A stretch of 64,000 bases of DNA, taken from a bacterium (lineage in GTDB: Bacteria > Myxococcota_A > UBA9160 > UBA4427). The stretch spans positions 682,001 through 746,000 of the forward strand of contig JANSYR010000001.1 in NCBI GenBank assembly GCA_024742285.1, in the 5' to 3' direction. The notes beneath the pieces were generated by a model. The model searched no databases and was not told where the DNA came from. It saw only the letters and a list, made by a program, of their open reading frames with translations. Each line of letters starts with the position of its first letter. The first letter of the stretch is position 1. The translations under genes and the position numbers were made by a program. Positions 53,778 to 62,717 of the stretch are shown in pieces.

Positions 53778-55067
53778 GTGAGCGCCCCCACCCGACCTTC
53801 TCCCGCCTCGAACGGAGGCGCCTTCGGCGCGCTGCGTGGGCTCGGACCGCACGCGGGGCTCTTCGCGCTGCTCTGCGTGGCGACCTTCTTCGAGGGCTTC
53901 GACACGAAGCTCGCGAGCTTCGTGCAGCCGGTGATCGCGACGGAGTACGGTGCAGGCGTCGCCGAGGTCGGAACGGCGATCGGCATCACGAGCTTCGGCA
54001 TGGTGCTCGCGTTCTTCGTGAACCTGCTCGCCGACGTGATCGGCCGTCGCCCGGTTTTCCTGGGTGCGCTCGTCGCCTATGCCACCTTCACGCTCGCGAC
54101 GGCCTTCGCCCAGAGCCTCGCCGCCTTCACGGCGCTGCAGTTCTTCGCGCGCATGGCGATGGTCGTCGAGCTGTTCCTGGCGTACACGATCCTCTCGGAG
54201 GAGGTCCCGCCCGACATCCGCGGGCGAGTGAACGGGTTCTTCGCTTCGACCGCCACGCTCGGGGCGGCGGTTCCGGCCGCGCTCCTCGCGCCCCTCGACT
54301 CGATCGGGGTCGGCTGGCGTGGCCTCTTCGTAATCGGGGCCTTCCCGCTCCTGCTCGTGCCGATCTATTTCCGGCGCATCCCGGAGACCCGCGCCTTCCG
54401 CGAGCGTGCGAACAAGGGGGCCCGCTACGGCGAGGATTTCGTCCGGATCGCGCGAACGCTCTTCCGCTCCGAGGACCGCGGACGACTGATCCGCGTGAGC
54501 GTACTCTGGCTGGCGATCAACTTCTGGTCGGGCTCGGCGATGTACCTCTTCTTCGTCTACGTTCAGCGCGAGCTCGGTTGGACCGCCGAAGACGTCCAGC
54601 TCCTGCCCCTGGGCACGATCCCCCTCGGCCTCGCGCTCTACTCGCTGTCCGGCTTCGTCATGGATCTCCTCGGTCGACGCACGGCCGCGACGCTCTATCT
54701 GTTCGCCTGCTTCGTCACGACCCTCGTCTGCTACCGGGCGACCGACGACCGGATCATCTACTGGGCGTACTGCACGATGTTCGGCCTGAACGGCGTCTGG
54801 GTCGTCGTCACGACCTGGACCCTCGAGCTCTTCCCGACCTCGACCCGCGCCACCGCGCTCGCGATCGCGAACAACCTCGTCGGCCGGATGGGCCTCGTCT
54901 TCGGGCCGATGCTCGGCGGCATTCTCGCCGAAGCCTGGAGCAGCACCGCGTCTTCCGTGATCATCCTCGCGAGCGTGACCCTCGCCGCGATCCCGCTCGT
55001 CTGGACGCTTCCGGAAACGAACGGAATCGGGCTCGACGAGGACGCAGAGACCGTCACGGGCGCCTGA
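53778..55067 (+). CDS. MFS transporter (sugar/aromatic-acid symporter type)
   Basis: A 429-residue, twelve-helix major facilitator. 'FFEGFDTKLASFVQPVIATEYG' at helix 1 and 'DVIGRRPVFLGALVAY' after helix 2 fit the aromatic acid:H+ and sugar porter groups. 'PLVWTLPETNGIGLDED' ends the protein in the sugar-porter style. It starts at GTG. The gene is divergent from the EthD-like gene, 80 nt away. Substrate is probably a small organic acid or sugar, by family. Confidence 0.9.
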   Translation: MSAPTRPSPASNGGAFGALRGLGPHAGLFALLCVATFFEGFDTKLASFVQPVIATEYGAGVAEVGTAIGITSFGMVLAFFVNLLADVIGRRPVFLGALVAYATFTLATAFAQSLAAFTALQFFARMAMVVELFLAYTILSEEVPPDIRGRVNGFFASTATLGAAVPAALLAPLDSIGVGWRGLFVIGAFPLLLVPIYFRRIPETRAFRERANKGARYGEDFVRIARTLFRSEDRGRLIRVSVLWLAINFWSGSAMYLFFVYVQRELGWTAEDVQLLPLGTIPLGLALYSLSGFVMDLLGRRTAATLYLFACFVTTLVCYRATDDRIIYWAYCTMFGLNGVWVVVTTWTLELFPTSTRATALAIANNLVGRMGLVFGPMLGGILAEAWSSTASSVIILASVTLAAIPLVWTLPETNGIGLDEDAETVTGA

Positions 55068-55217
55068 GCTTGTCCCGGGACCTCGGCTCGCGAGCCGAAG
55101 CACGAGTCGGAAGAGGGCCGACGCCCGGTCAGACGCGGGCGACCGGATCCCGGCAAGAGGGATTATGCTTGCGTGGCGTCCGGGCACCGGGCGCCGCCTT
55201 CCCCGTCCGGAGAACCC

Positions 55218-55928
55218 ATGTCCGAGAAGCCCGCGCGTCCTTTCCGCCTCCCTTCGATCATCCTGCTCGTCCTGCTCGTCTCGTTCGCGAGCGGCACCGT
55301 CGGATGCCGCACCATGTGGGACAAACACAGAGAAAGGGAGCGCCTCTTCGCCCTCGAGGCCGCGCGGACCCACACCAGGCGCGGGCAGTGTGAGAAAGCG
55401 ATCGGCGAGCTCGATCGCGCCCAGGCTCGAGTCGACCTCGGCGCCTACTCGACGGAGTCCATCCTCGCCCGGGTTCGCTGCTACGAGAAGCTCGGCATGA
55501 CGGAGCTCGCCACGGCTCACCGCCGCCTGGTGGACGATTTCTACACGAAGCAGCCGATGGCCTATCCCGATCCCGACGGCTCCTCGATCTTCCGCGTCCG
55601 CACCATCTCGAAGGGCGGGTACGTCCGACCGCCGAGGTGGCTCAAGATCTCGGCACCGCGCTATCCCGAGTTCGCCCGCCGCTCGCAGATCACCGGCCGC
55701 GTCGTCGTCGCCTTCGAACTCGCGGGCAACGACCGCCCTCGCTCGATCCGCGTACTCGAAATGCCGCACCCGCTGCTCGCGACCTGGGCGATCGAAGCGA
55801 TCGTCCAGGCGGAGCCGAAGAAGAAGAAGGGCACGACCGAGCTCATGCCGGGCGGGCGCTACGTGACGACCTTCGTCTTCGAGTACCGCTGGGCCAGGGA
55901 GCAGCCCACGGAAGAACTCGACTCGTGA
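55218..55928 (+). CDS. lipoprotein with TPR-like region and TonB C-terminal domain
   Basis: A 236-residue protein. A lipoprotein signal ends at C30 (FASGTVGC). A helical, TPR-like part (about 45-110) follows. Residues 135-225 form a TonB-C-like domain: 'APRYPEFARRSQITGRVVV' then 'MPHPLLATWAIEAI' and 'YVTTFVFEYRW'. Unlike classical TonB, it lacks the transmembrane anchor with H20 and the proline-rich rod. It may bind a TonB-dependent receptor or act in envelope assembly. Its TGA overlaps the GTG start of the aldo/keto reductase. Confidence 0.8.
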   Translation: MSEKPARPFRLPSIILLVLLVSFASGTVGCRTMWDKHRERERLFALEAARTHTRRGQCEKAIGELDRAQARVDLGAYSTESILARVRCYEKLGMTELATAHRRLVDDFYTKQPMAYPDPDGSSIFRVRTISKGGYVRPPRWLKISAPRYPEFARRSQITGRVVVAFELAGNDRPRSIRVLEMPHPLLATWAIEAIVQAEPKKKKGTTELMPGGRYVTTFVFEYRWAREQPTEELDS

Positions 55929-56905
55929 GCCTTCCCCGCGTCCGTCTCGGCCGCTCCGACCTCGAGGTCTCGCAGCTCGCTTTCGGGCTGATGAGCCTCT
56001 CCCAGACCTACGGTCCGAGCGAGGACGTCGACTCGCTCCAGACGATTCACGCGGCGATCGACGCGGGCCTCGATCTACTCGACACCGCGGAGATCTACGG
56101 CATCGGCCACAACGAGCGCCTCTTCGGCGAAGTTCTCGAGAAGCGGCGGGACGAGGTCGTCGTCGCGACGAAGTTCGGTCTCGAGCTCGGTGACGGCGGC
56201 ATGCGCGCGAACGGCCGACCGGAGAACGCGCGCCGCGCGATCGAGGGAAGCCTGGAACGCCTCGGAATCGAGACCGTCGACCTCTACTACCTCCATCGCG
56301 CCGACCCCGCCGTCCCGATCGAAGAGACGGTCGGTTCCATGGGTCGTCTCGTCGACGAGGGAAAGGTCCGCACGATCGGACTCTCGGAGGTGAACGCCGA
56401 GACCCTCCGTCGCGCCGCCGCCGAGTTCCCGATCACGGCGCTCCAGTCCGAGTACTCGGTCTTCCATCGCCTGCCCGAGGACGAGCTCCTCGAGACGTGT
56501 CGCGAGCTCGGAACCACCTTCGTCGCATTCAGCCCCCTCGGTCGCGGTCTCCTGACCGGAACCGTCCGGGCCGCCAGCGATCTCGACGAGCGCGACATGC
56601 GACGCCACTCGCCCCAGCTCGCCGACGAGAACGTCGCCGCGAATCTCACCGTGATCGACGCCTTCGTGGCCCTCGCGCGCGAGCGCGAGGTCGAGCCCGG
56701 TCAACTCGCGCTGGCCTGGGCGCTCGCCCAGGACGTCGTGCCGCTCTTCGGAACGCGGCGGGCGGCGCGGGTCCGCGAGAACGTCGCGGCCGCCGAGGTC
56801 CCGATCGACGCGGCGCTGCTCGAACGGATCGACGAGATCGCGCCGCGCGGCGCCATCCAGGGAACGGCGCTCCTGCCCGCCATGGAAGCACTCAAGCAGC
56901 GCTAG
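55925..56905 (+). CDS. aldo/keto reductase
   Basis: A 326-residue NADPH-dependent AKR with a TIM barrel. The catalytic set is visible as D-x-x-x-Y in LLDTAEIYGIG, K in VATKFG and H in YYLHRADP. The C-terminal 'VPLFGTRRAARVRENVAAAEV' binds the cofactor's 2'-phosphate region. It is similar in layout to AKR12/13-type general reductases. It starts at GTG overlapping the stop of the lipoprotein gene by 4 nt. Substrate unknown. Confidence 0.93.
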   Translation: MSLPRVRLGRSDLEVSQLAFGLMSLSQTYGPSEDVDSLQTIHAAIDAGLDLLDTAEIYGIGHNERLFGEVLEKRRDEVVVATKFGLELGDGGMRANGRPENARRAIEGSLERLGIETVDLYYLHRADPAVPIEETVGSMGRLVDEGKVRTIGLSEVNAETLRRAAAEFPITALQSEYSVFHRLPEDELLETCRELGTTFVAFSPLGRGLLTGTVRAASDLDERDMRRHSPQLADENVAANLTVIDAFVALAREREVEPGQLALAWALAQDVVPLFGTRRAARVRENVAAAEVPIDAALLERIDEIAPRGAIQGTALLPAMEALKQR

Positions 56906-56917
56906 TCCGGGCCCGAT

Positions 56918-58141
56918 CTATTCCTCGAGCTCGACGCCGAAGGCCTCGACGTACGCGCGCGTGTCCGCGCGGATGCCTTCCTTCGTGAAGCCCCATTCTT
57001 CGGGCGAATGGGCGTGCCTGCCGAACTTGCCGCGCGGCTTGTTCTCGAGATAGTCGCGAATCCGGCCAGCGTGCCCGTCGTCGAAGGGACGCCCCATCTT
57101 CTCGTAGGCTCCGCGGATCCCCGACACCGGGTCTCGCATCTGATCCTTGAAGTGGACGTCGACGATCCGGTCGGGGAGATCGCCGGCGTCGCGGCGCTGC
57201 TTGATCGCGACGAGCAGGTCGTAGTAGGCGGCACTCCCCTGGGTCAGGTCGTCGAGGTCTACGTCGTCGCTGCGATGCCAACGGACCATGGAGAGGGTCG
57301 ACATCCCCGACGGCAGGGTCTGGACCGGATCGCGGTGGGTGAGCAGGATCCAGGCGTCGGGGAAGAACTGGAAGACCAGATCGAGGACCGGGAGATAGAC
57401 CGGCGTCTTCAGGACCCAGGTCTTCCGCGGCTGCTCGTATTGGAGGAGCTTGAGGAAGACCGTGTGGTACTGAAGCGCGGCGACGAAGTCCGGCATCCAC
57501 TGGGACACCTTGCCGTGCATCCACCACTGGAACGACGCGAACGAGGGAAGCATCGCCGTGATGCACTCGACCGGGAGATCCGAACGGTTCTCGTGGATCG
57601 CGGCGTACTCCGGCTGGACGTCCGCCCAGAACTCCTGCTCGGGCTCGGTCCGCGCGATCAGGTCCTCGACCGGGAGGTCCCCCGGAACGGGGTTCGTCGC
57701 CTGCCAGCCGGCAATCGCACGCGCCTCCGGATCCTGGGAGAGCAGCTCGAAGAGGATCGACGTGCCCGAACGTCCCTGCCCCGTCACGATCATCGGCGCC
57801 TCGATCGTCTCGTCGAGGATCGCGGGCGCTTCGTCGAGACGCCGCGTGATCGCGAGACGCGTCCCGAGACAGCGTAGGATCTCCTGCCGTGCCATCAGTC
57901 GGCCGAGCGCCGTCAGCTTCGCCTCCGCCTCGTAGGCGGCGACGAGCCCGTCGAGCCGACCGCGCCAGTCCCCATCGAAGTCCCCGAAGTCCGAGAGGCC
58001 GTGGGTCACCCGCGCGGTCGCGACCAGCTCGTCGACGTCGAGCGGAATCAGGCGGTCGGCCCCGCCCACCGCATCACCCATGGCATTGAGACGTCGCACC
58101 CAGTCGGGACGGGGGGTGCGTTCGGACATCGGAGCGAGCAC
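56918..58141 (-). CDS. sulfotransferase family protein
   Basis: A 407-residue PAPS-type sulfotransferase. The 5'-phosphosulfate loop is 'VTGQGRSGTSILFELL' (G121 to S128) and the 3'-phosphate segment 'LLTHRDPVQTLPSGMST' lies near residue 275. Long helices 80-110 precede the core, as in Sulfotransfer_3-type bacterial enzymes that modify lipids or glycans. I chose GTG 58141 because AGGAG lies 5 nt upstream. An ATG at 58129 would remove four residues. It is divergent from the nitronate monooxygenase-like gene. Confidence 0.88.
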   Translation of the reverse strand: MLAPMSERTPRPDWVRRLNAMGDAVGGADRLIPLDVDELVATARVTHGLSDFGDFDGDWRGRLDGLVAAYEAEAKLTALGRLMARQEILRCLGTRLAITRRLDEAPAILDETIEAPMIVTGQGRSGTSILFELLSQDPEARAIAGWQATNPVPGDLPVEDLIARTEPEQEFWADVQPEYAAIHENRSDLPVECITAMLPSFASFQWWMHGKVSQWMPDFVAALQYHTVFLKLLQYEQPRKTWVLKTPVYLPVLDLVFQFFPDAWILLTHRDPVQTLPSGMSTLSMVRWHRSDDVDLDDLTQGSAAYYDLLVAIKQRRDAGDLPDRIVDVHFKDQMRDPVSGIRGAYEKMGRPFDDGHAGRIRDYLENKPRGKFGRHAHSPEEWGFTKEGIRADTRAYVEAFGVELEE

Positions 58142-58156
58142 GGCATCTCCTTTTCG

Positions 58157-58252
58157 GCGTTCGGTCGGTTCCGCTCTCCGCGATCGGTCGGTTCCGCGAA
58201 GCCGCGCGAGCGTAGCAATCGAGATCCGGCGCGAGAACGCCGAGATCCGACG
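58157..58252. repeat. two pairs of direct repeats in a divergent promoter region
   Basis: GCG[T/A]TCGGTCGGTTCCGC occurs at 58157-58174 and 58180-58197 (18 bp, one mismatch, 23-bp period). CGAGATCCG[G/A]CG occurs at 58220-58231 and 58241-58252 (12 bp, one mismatch, 21-bp period). Both lie between the sulfotransferase (start 58141) and the nitronate monooxygenase-like gene (start 58322). Periods near two helical turns fit regulator sites. No protein can be named. Confidence 0.6.
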
Positions 58253-58321
58253 TACCCGGCGTCTCGGACGCTTCCCGGGCGACGCGCTAGGCTCGGCGGC
58301 CCGCACGAAGAGGAGACCCCG

Positions 58322-59257
58322 ATGCGCTTCGACAACCGCGTGACCCGTGACCTCGGCGTCGACATCCCGATCGTCCAGGCCCCGATGGGCTGGATCGCGC
58401 GCGCCCCCCTCGCGAGCGCCGTCTCCCGCGCCGGCGCCTGCGGGATCATCGAGACCAGCTCCGGCGAGCTCGACGCCGTCCGCGGCGAGATCACCAAGAT
58501 GAAGGAAGCCGGCCTCCCCTTCGGCGTGAACATCGCCCAGGCCTTCGTCCGCGACCCCTCGATCGTCGAGTTCGTGGCCGGTGAGGGGGTCAAGTTCGTG
58601 ACGACGTCGGCGGGCAGCCCGACCCAGTACACCCAGTCGCTCAAGGACCACGGCCTGACCGTCTACCACGTCGTGCCGACCCTGCGCGCCGCACGGAAAG
58701 CGGTCGACGCCGGGGTCGACGGTCTCGTCGTCGAAGGCGGAGAAGGCGGCGGCTTCAAGAACCCGCGGCCGGTCTCGAGCCTCGTCCTGCTCCCGCTCGT
58801 CCGCGCCGCGGTCGACGTGCCGATCATCGCCGCCGGCGGCATCTGCGACGGCGTCTCGATGGCCGCGGCCTTCGCGCTCGGAGCAGAAGGCGTCCAGATG
58901 GGGACACGGATGGTTTCCGCCGCCGAGTCGCCGGTCCACGACGGATGGAAGAACGCGATCGTAGACGCGGCGGAGACCGACACGTGCTTCCTGCGGACCG
59001 AGGGTGGCCCGGCCCTCCGCGCCCTGCGCACCAGGACGACCGAACAGTTCGAGGCCGGCGAAGGCAACGCGATGGCGGGCCTCGGCGGCGGCGTGAAGGA
59101 CGTCTACTTCGAGGGCAAGCTCGAGAACGGCGTGGCGCTCACGGGTCAGGTCGCGGGGCGGATCGACTCGGTCCGCCCGGTGGCCGACATCATCGCGGAC
59201 ACCGTCAAGGAGTTCGAGGAAGCGGCCGCGCGCCTCTCGGCGCAGATCCGCGACTGA
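58322..59257 (+). CDS. nitronate monooxygenase-type (NMO/2-nitropropane dioxygenase-like) flavoprotein
   Basis: A 311-residue FMN-binding TIM barrel. 'VQAPMGWIARAPLASAVSRAGACGIIE' and 'GLVVEGGEGGGFKN' are typical. 'VPIIAAGGICDGVSMAAAFALGAEGVQMGTR' is the phosphate-binding end. The family covers nitronate monooxygenases, enoyl reductases like FabK and flavin-dependent dehydrogenases. The usual active-site histidine stretch is not clear here, so the reaction is open. GAGGAG precedes the ATG. Functional name kept general. Confidence 0.88.
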   Translation: MRFDNRVTRDLGVDIPIVQAPMGWIARAPLASAVSRAGACGIIETSSGELDAVRGEITKMKEAGLPFGVNIAQAFVRDPSIVEFVAGEGVKFVTTSAGSPTQYTQSLKDHGLTVYHVVPTLRAARKAVDAGVDGLVVEGGEGGGFKNPRPVSSLVLLPLVRAAVDVPIIAAGGICDGVSMAAAFALGAEGVQMGTRMVSAAESPVHDGWKNAIVDAAETDTCFLRTEGGPALRALRTRTTEQFEAGEGNAMAGLGGGVKDVYFEGKLENGVALTGQVAGRIDSVRPVADIIADTVKEFEEAAARLSAQIRD

Positions 59258-59327
59258 CGACGAACCCGTCGGCCCGGAGCCGACCCGAGCGAGACCGGGC
59301 CGTCCGCCACCGGGTGGACGAGCGCCG

Positions 59328-61208
59328 CTAGTCCGTCGGCTGGAGCCAGATCGCCGACGTGACCGCGCGCTCCTGGATTCGAGCAGGCTCCGGCGCGTCT
59401 ACCCCGAGGAGGGCCGCCGCGTAGGTCGTGTGGCGCGGCGTGGGGATCTCGATCACCCGAGCGTAGTAGTACGCATGTCGAGAAGGATCATGCTCCGGGT
59501 CCTGCCAGCGGGCCGAGAGCTCCGTTGCCCCGATCGTGTTGCCGTAGGACGCCCGTGCGACGTCGACGGTGTCGCCGACGGGTGCGAGCGCGCCCCCCGC
59601 GGCCTGCGCCAGCCGATCGCCGGAAGCGGCGACGTCGAAGACCCGCTCGTGGCTCGCACCGGCCGCGTCCACCCAGGCCTTGACGATCTGGACCCGGTCG
59701 AGGTTCGCGCCGAGGGGATCCTTCCAGGCGGCCACGAGGAAGACCGGCGCCGCGTCCGTACGCGCGGGCAGCGTCCCGCCCATGGGAACTCCGCCGCGAT
59801 CCGCCTTCGCGACCCAGTCCCCCTCGAGCGCGTCTTCGGCGTAGCCGTAGCCGGCGAAGAAGCGGACGGACATCCGCGGACCGGAGGTTGCGAAGGTCTC
59901 CTTCCGTTCCATCGCGGCGAAGATCGACTCGCGCGTGTTCGCCTCGGCCCAGGCCGCGACCAGTCCCGCCGCACCGTAGGTCCGGATCGGAAGTCGCTCG
60001 TATCCGAACGCCCAGGCGGTGCCGATCCGCTGGGCCGGGATCCCGTCGATGATCGGCATCTTGCCGTGGTAGTTGTCCTCTTCAGCGTTCGTGCTCGCCG
60101 TATGGCTGTCGCTGCTCCCGATCACGCCGAAGCGGAAGGGGTTCCAGCCCTCGCGGGACGCGAATTCGAGACCGGTCCGCAGGGCATCGCGGGCGTAGCT
60201 GCCCTTCGGCTCGCTGGGCGGGGACTCGGGACTCATGACCGTGTCCATCAGCTCGAAGCCCGCGAACTCGTCCTCGGGCGAGAGCGTGGGATGGGTCTCC
60301 GACGAACCCTTGATCTGGAAGATCTCAACGAGGGGCTCGTTGCGCATTCGCGTCTCGGCGTACTCGGCACCGAGCGGTTCTCCCTCGAAGGTGTTCGACT
60401 CGAACATGCGACCGTCGCTCACGTTCGAGTTGTGCGGGATCGCGAGCATCCTCATCCCCTCGGCCCGCTGCGCATCGAGCGCCCGCCACAGGTCCTCGGG
60501 GTTCTCGGAGTCGCGGGACGAGAAGGGGAAATCGGGCACGTCGCTTCCCGCGTAGATCACGTTTCGATGGAGGTTCCGCTCCGCCGGCATCGACGACCAT
60601 TCGTAGGCGATGAAGCTCGTGAAGCGACCGGGATCGTCGTGCCGCTCCGCGGCCTCGATGATCTGCTCCCATGCGGCCTGGGAAACCGCCTCCATTCCGG
60701 GAACACCGAAGGTCTCTTCGCGGATCTCGCGACTCGCCATCTTCGTGAAGGTCACCCGGAGAAAGTTGAAAGTGGTGCGCAGGCGGCTTCCCGAGCGGAT
60801 CGCGTCGCGATACGCATCGGTCTCGGCCTGCCCGCCGTTCTCGAGGTGCCACGGCACGCCGAGGTACTCGGCGTGGTCCGTGACCGCGCCGAAGTCGAGG
60901 GGTCGCTTCGCGCGGATGGGGTAGCCCGCAGCATGCTCGATCGTCCCGCCCTTCATGTAGGTGTAGGCGTCGTCGGGAAGCGCCCGCGTTCCCGTGGTGA
61001 ACGCGTCGTAGGACAGACCCGTGTGGATATGGAGATCGCCCCAGAGGAGATTGCGATTCGGATCGACCCGGACGGTGTCGCGAACCGGCGGCGGCTCGGC
61101 GGTCGCGGCGTCGTAGACCTCGTCGAGGGTCGGATCCTCGTAAGCGCCGCAGGCGGTGAGCGTGACGACCACGACGAGTCCGAGGACCCCCTTCGAACGG
61201 CGATCCAT
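59328..61208 (-). CDS. DUF3604 domain lipoprotein
   Basis: A 626-residue protein with a lipobox (VTLTACG) near residue 20, so probably membrane anchored on the periplasmic side. The metal-site signature 'LLWGDLHIHTGLSYDAF' and 'VTDHAEYLGVPW' match DUF3604. 'GVIGSSDSHTASTN' resembles the later 'IAASDNHS' of the other copy. It is shorter than the protein at 38449 and lacks its cysteines. It is the last gene of a minus-strand run from the amidase, with 17 nt to the DDN-like gene. Function unknown. Confidence 0.9.
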   Translation of the reverse strand: MDRRSKGVLGLVVVVTLTACGAYEDPTLDEVYDAATAEPPPVRDTVRVDPNRNLLWGDLHIHTGLSYDAFTTGTRALPDDAYTYMKGGTIEHAAGYPIRAKRPLDFGAVTDHAEYLGVPWHLENGGQAETDAYRDAIRSGSRLRTTFNFLRVTFTKMASREIREETFGVPGMEAVSQAAWEQIIEAAERHDDPGRFTSFIAYEWSSMPAERNLHRNVIYAGSDVPDFPFSSRDSENPEDLWRALDAQRAEGMRMLAIPHNSNVSDGRMFESNTFEGEPLGAEYAETRMRNEPLVEIFQIKGSSETHPTLSPEDEFAGFELMDTVMSPESPPSEPKGSYARDALRTGLEFASREGWNPFRFGVIGSSDSHTASTNAEEDNYHGKMPIIDGIPAQRIGTAWAFGYERLPIRTYGAAGLVAAWAEANTRESIFAAMERKETFATSGPRMSVRFFAGYGYAEDALEGDWVAKADRGGVPMGGTLPARTDAAPVFLVAAWKDPLGANLDRVQIVKAWVDAAGASHERVFDVAASGDRLAQAAGGALAPVGDTVDVARASYGNTIGATELSARWQDPEHDPSRHAYYYARVIEIPTPRHTTYAAALLGVDAPEPARIQERAVTSAIWLQPTD

Positions 61209-61225
61209 GTCCACCCTCCTCGGCG

Positions 61226-61672
61226 TCAGCGACGCCGTCGTTCGAGGACCACCACCGGAATCCGCCGGTCCGTCCGTGTCCGGTACTGCGCGTAGTCCGG
61301 TGAGATCGTGACGAGATCGTTCCAGATCTGCTCGCGCTCCTCGCCTTCCGCATCCCGCGCGACGACCGCGATCCGGCTCCGCCCGGCGGTGACCGCGACC
61401 TTCGGATCGGCGCGGAGGTTCAGGTACCAGGCCGGGTGCCGCGGCTCGCCGAGGACGGAGGCGATCACGACGAAGTTCTCTCCGTCGGGATGCGGATGGG
61501 GCAGATAGGTGAGCGCCGTCTCGCGTCGCTCGCCGGAGCGGCGTCCGACCGTCTCGAGCAGCAGGACCGGCAGACCGGCCAGCTTTCCGCCGATCCGGCC
61601 GCCGGACCAGCGATAGAGGCGCGGATGCCACTTCCAGAAGAGCTCGATCACGAAGTTGCGCTGGTGGGCCAC
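61226..61672 (-). CDS. DDN-like deazaflavin-dependent nitroreductase/quinone reductase
   Basis: A 148-residue single-domain split-barrel protein. 'LETVGRRSGERRETALTY' and 'GEPRHPAWYLNLRADPKVAV' are diagnostic of the F420H2-dependent DDN family, best known in mycobacteria as quinone reductases. Presence of the family argues that this organism makes F420. It is 12 nt downstream of an LLM oxidoreductase, so both probably share the cofactor and transcript. Substrate unknown. Confidence 0.92.
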   Translation of the reverse strand: MAHQRNFVIELFWKWHPRLYRWSGGRIGGKLAGLPVLLLETVGRRSGERRETALTYLPHPHPDGENFVVIASVLGEPRHPAWYLNLRADPKVAVTAGRSRIAVVARDAEGEEREQIWNDLVTISPDYAQYRTRTDRRIPVVVLERRRR

Positions 61673-61684
61673 GCGAAGGCTCCG

Positions 61685-62695
61685 TCAGCGCGTTGCCGAG
61701 AGATCGCGGACGACGTCGTCCCAGATCTCCGGGTCGCGGGTGAAGTGGGCGACCAGGCTGACCCGATCGGCTCGACCCTGCGCCCGGGCCTCGACCGCCT
61801 TCGCGACCTCGCCGATCGGCGCACAGACGGCGATCGCCTCGAGGAGCTCGTCGCTGACCAGCGCACTCATGTCGCCCCAACGGCCCTGTTTGGTCAACGC
61901 GTTGAGCTCCTCCTGCAGGTCTCCCCATCCGTGGCACTCGAGGACGGGTCGATAGGCCGGCGTCGAGCCGTAGAAGGCGATCTGCTGCTTCGTCGCCTCC
62001 CGCGCCCGCTCGATCTCCTCGTCGTTCTGCCCGGTACAGATCATCACCTGGAGCGAGATGGCCAACGCATCGGCCTCCCGTCCGCCGAGGGCGAGACCGC
62101 GGTCGAGCGCCGGCAGGGTGAGCTCGGCGAAGGAACGATGGCTACCGAAGGGATGGACGAAGAAGCCGTCCGCCACCTCGCCGCAGACCTCGGTCATGCG
62201 CGGACCGACGCCCGCCAGGAAGATGGGCGGAAGCCCGTGCGGGGCGGGCCCCGGATCGAACATCGGCGTCATGAGCGTGTTCGAGTAGATCTCGCCTCGG
62301 AAGTCGAGGCGTTCGTCGCTCTCCCAGGCGTTCCAGATCGACTTGATCGCGAGCACCATCTCGCGCATCCGCGTCGCCGGCTTCGACCAGGGCATGTCGA
62401 AGCGCTTCTCGATGTGTGGCTTGATCTGCGTCCCCAACCCGAGCAGGAAACGCCCCTTCGAGATCGCCTGCAGGTCCCAGCCGATGTTCGCGAGGATCAT
62501 CGGGTTCCGCGCGAAGCCGATCGCGACCGCCGTGTAGAGCTCGATCGTCTCGCTCGCCTTCGCGGCGAGGAGCAGCGGGAAGAAGGGATCGTGGGGCCCC
62601 TCGTAGGTGAAGGCGCCGGCATAGCCCTTCGACTCGAGCCGTCGGACCTCGTCTTCGGGCGCGTCGAAGGAATAGAGCGGTGCATCGACCTTCAT
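61685..62695 (-). CDS. LLM class F420-dependent oxidoreductase (TIGR03617-like)
   Basis: A 336-residue luciferase-like monooxygenase-fold protein. 'RRLESKGYAGAFTYEGPHDPFFPL', 'ISKGRFLLGLGTQIKPHI' and 'PIFLAGVGPRMTEVCGEVADG' are characteristic of a TIGR03617-type F420 family. It is 22 nt downstream of the MBL gene and 12 nt upstream of the DDN gene. The pair fits an F420-based redox module. Substrate unknown. Confidence 0.92.
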   Translation of the reverse strand: MKVDAPLYSFDAPEDEVRRLESKGYAGAFTYEGPHDPFFPLLLAAKASETIELYTAVAIGFARNPMILANIGWDLQAISKGRFLLGLGTQIKPHIEKRFDMPWSKPATRMREMVLAIKSIWNAWESDERLDFRGEIYSNTLMTPMFDPGPAPHGLPPIFLAGVGPRMTEVCGEVADGFFVHPFGSHRSFAELTLPALDRGLALGGREADALAISLQVMICTGQNDEEIERAREATKQQIAFYGSTPAYRPVLECHGWGDLQEELNALTKQGRWGDMSALVSDELLEAIAVCAPIGEVAKAVEARAQGRADRVSLVAHFTRDPEIWDDVVRDLSATR

Positions 62696-62717
62696 CTCGA
62701 GAATTCCTATCGCGCCG

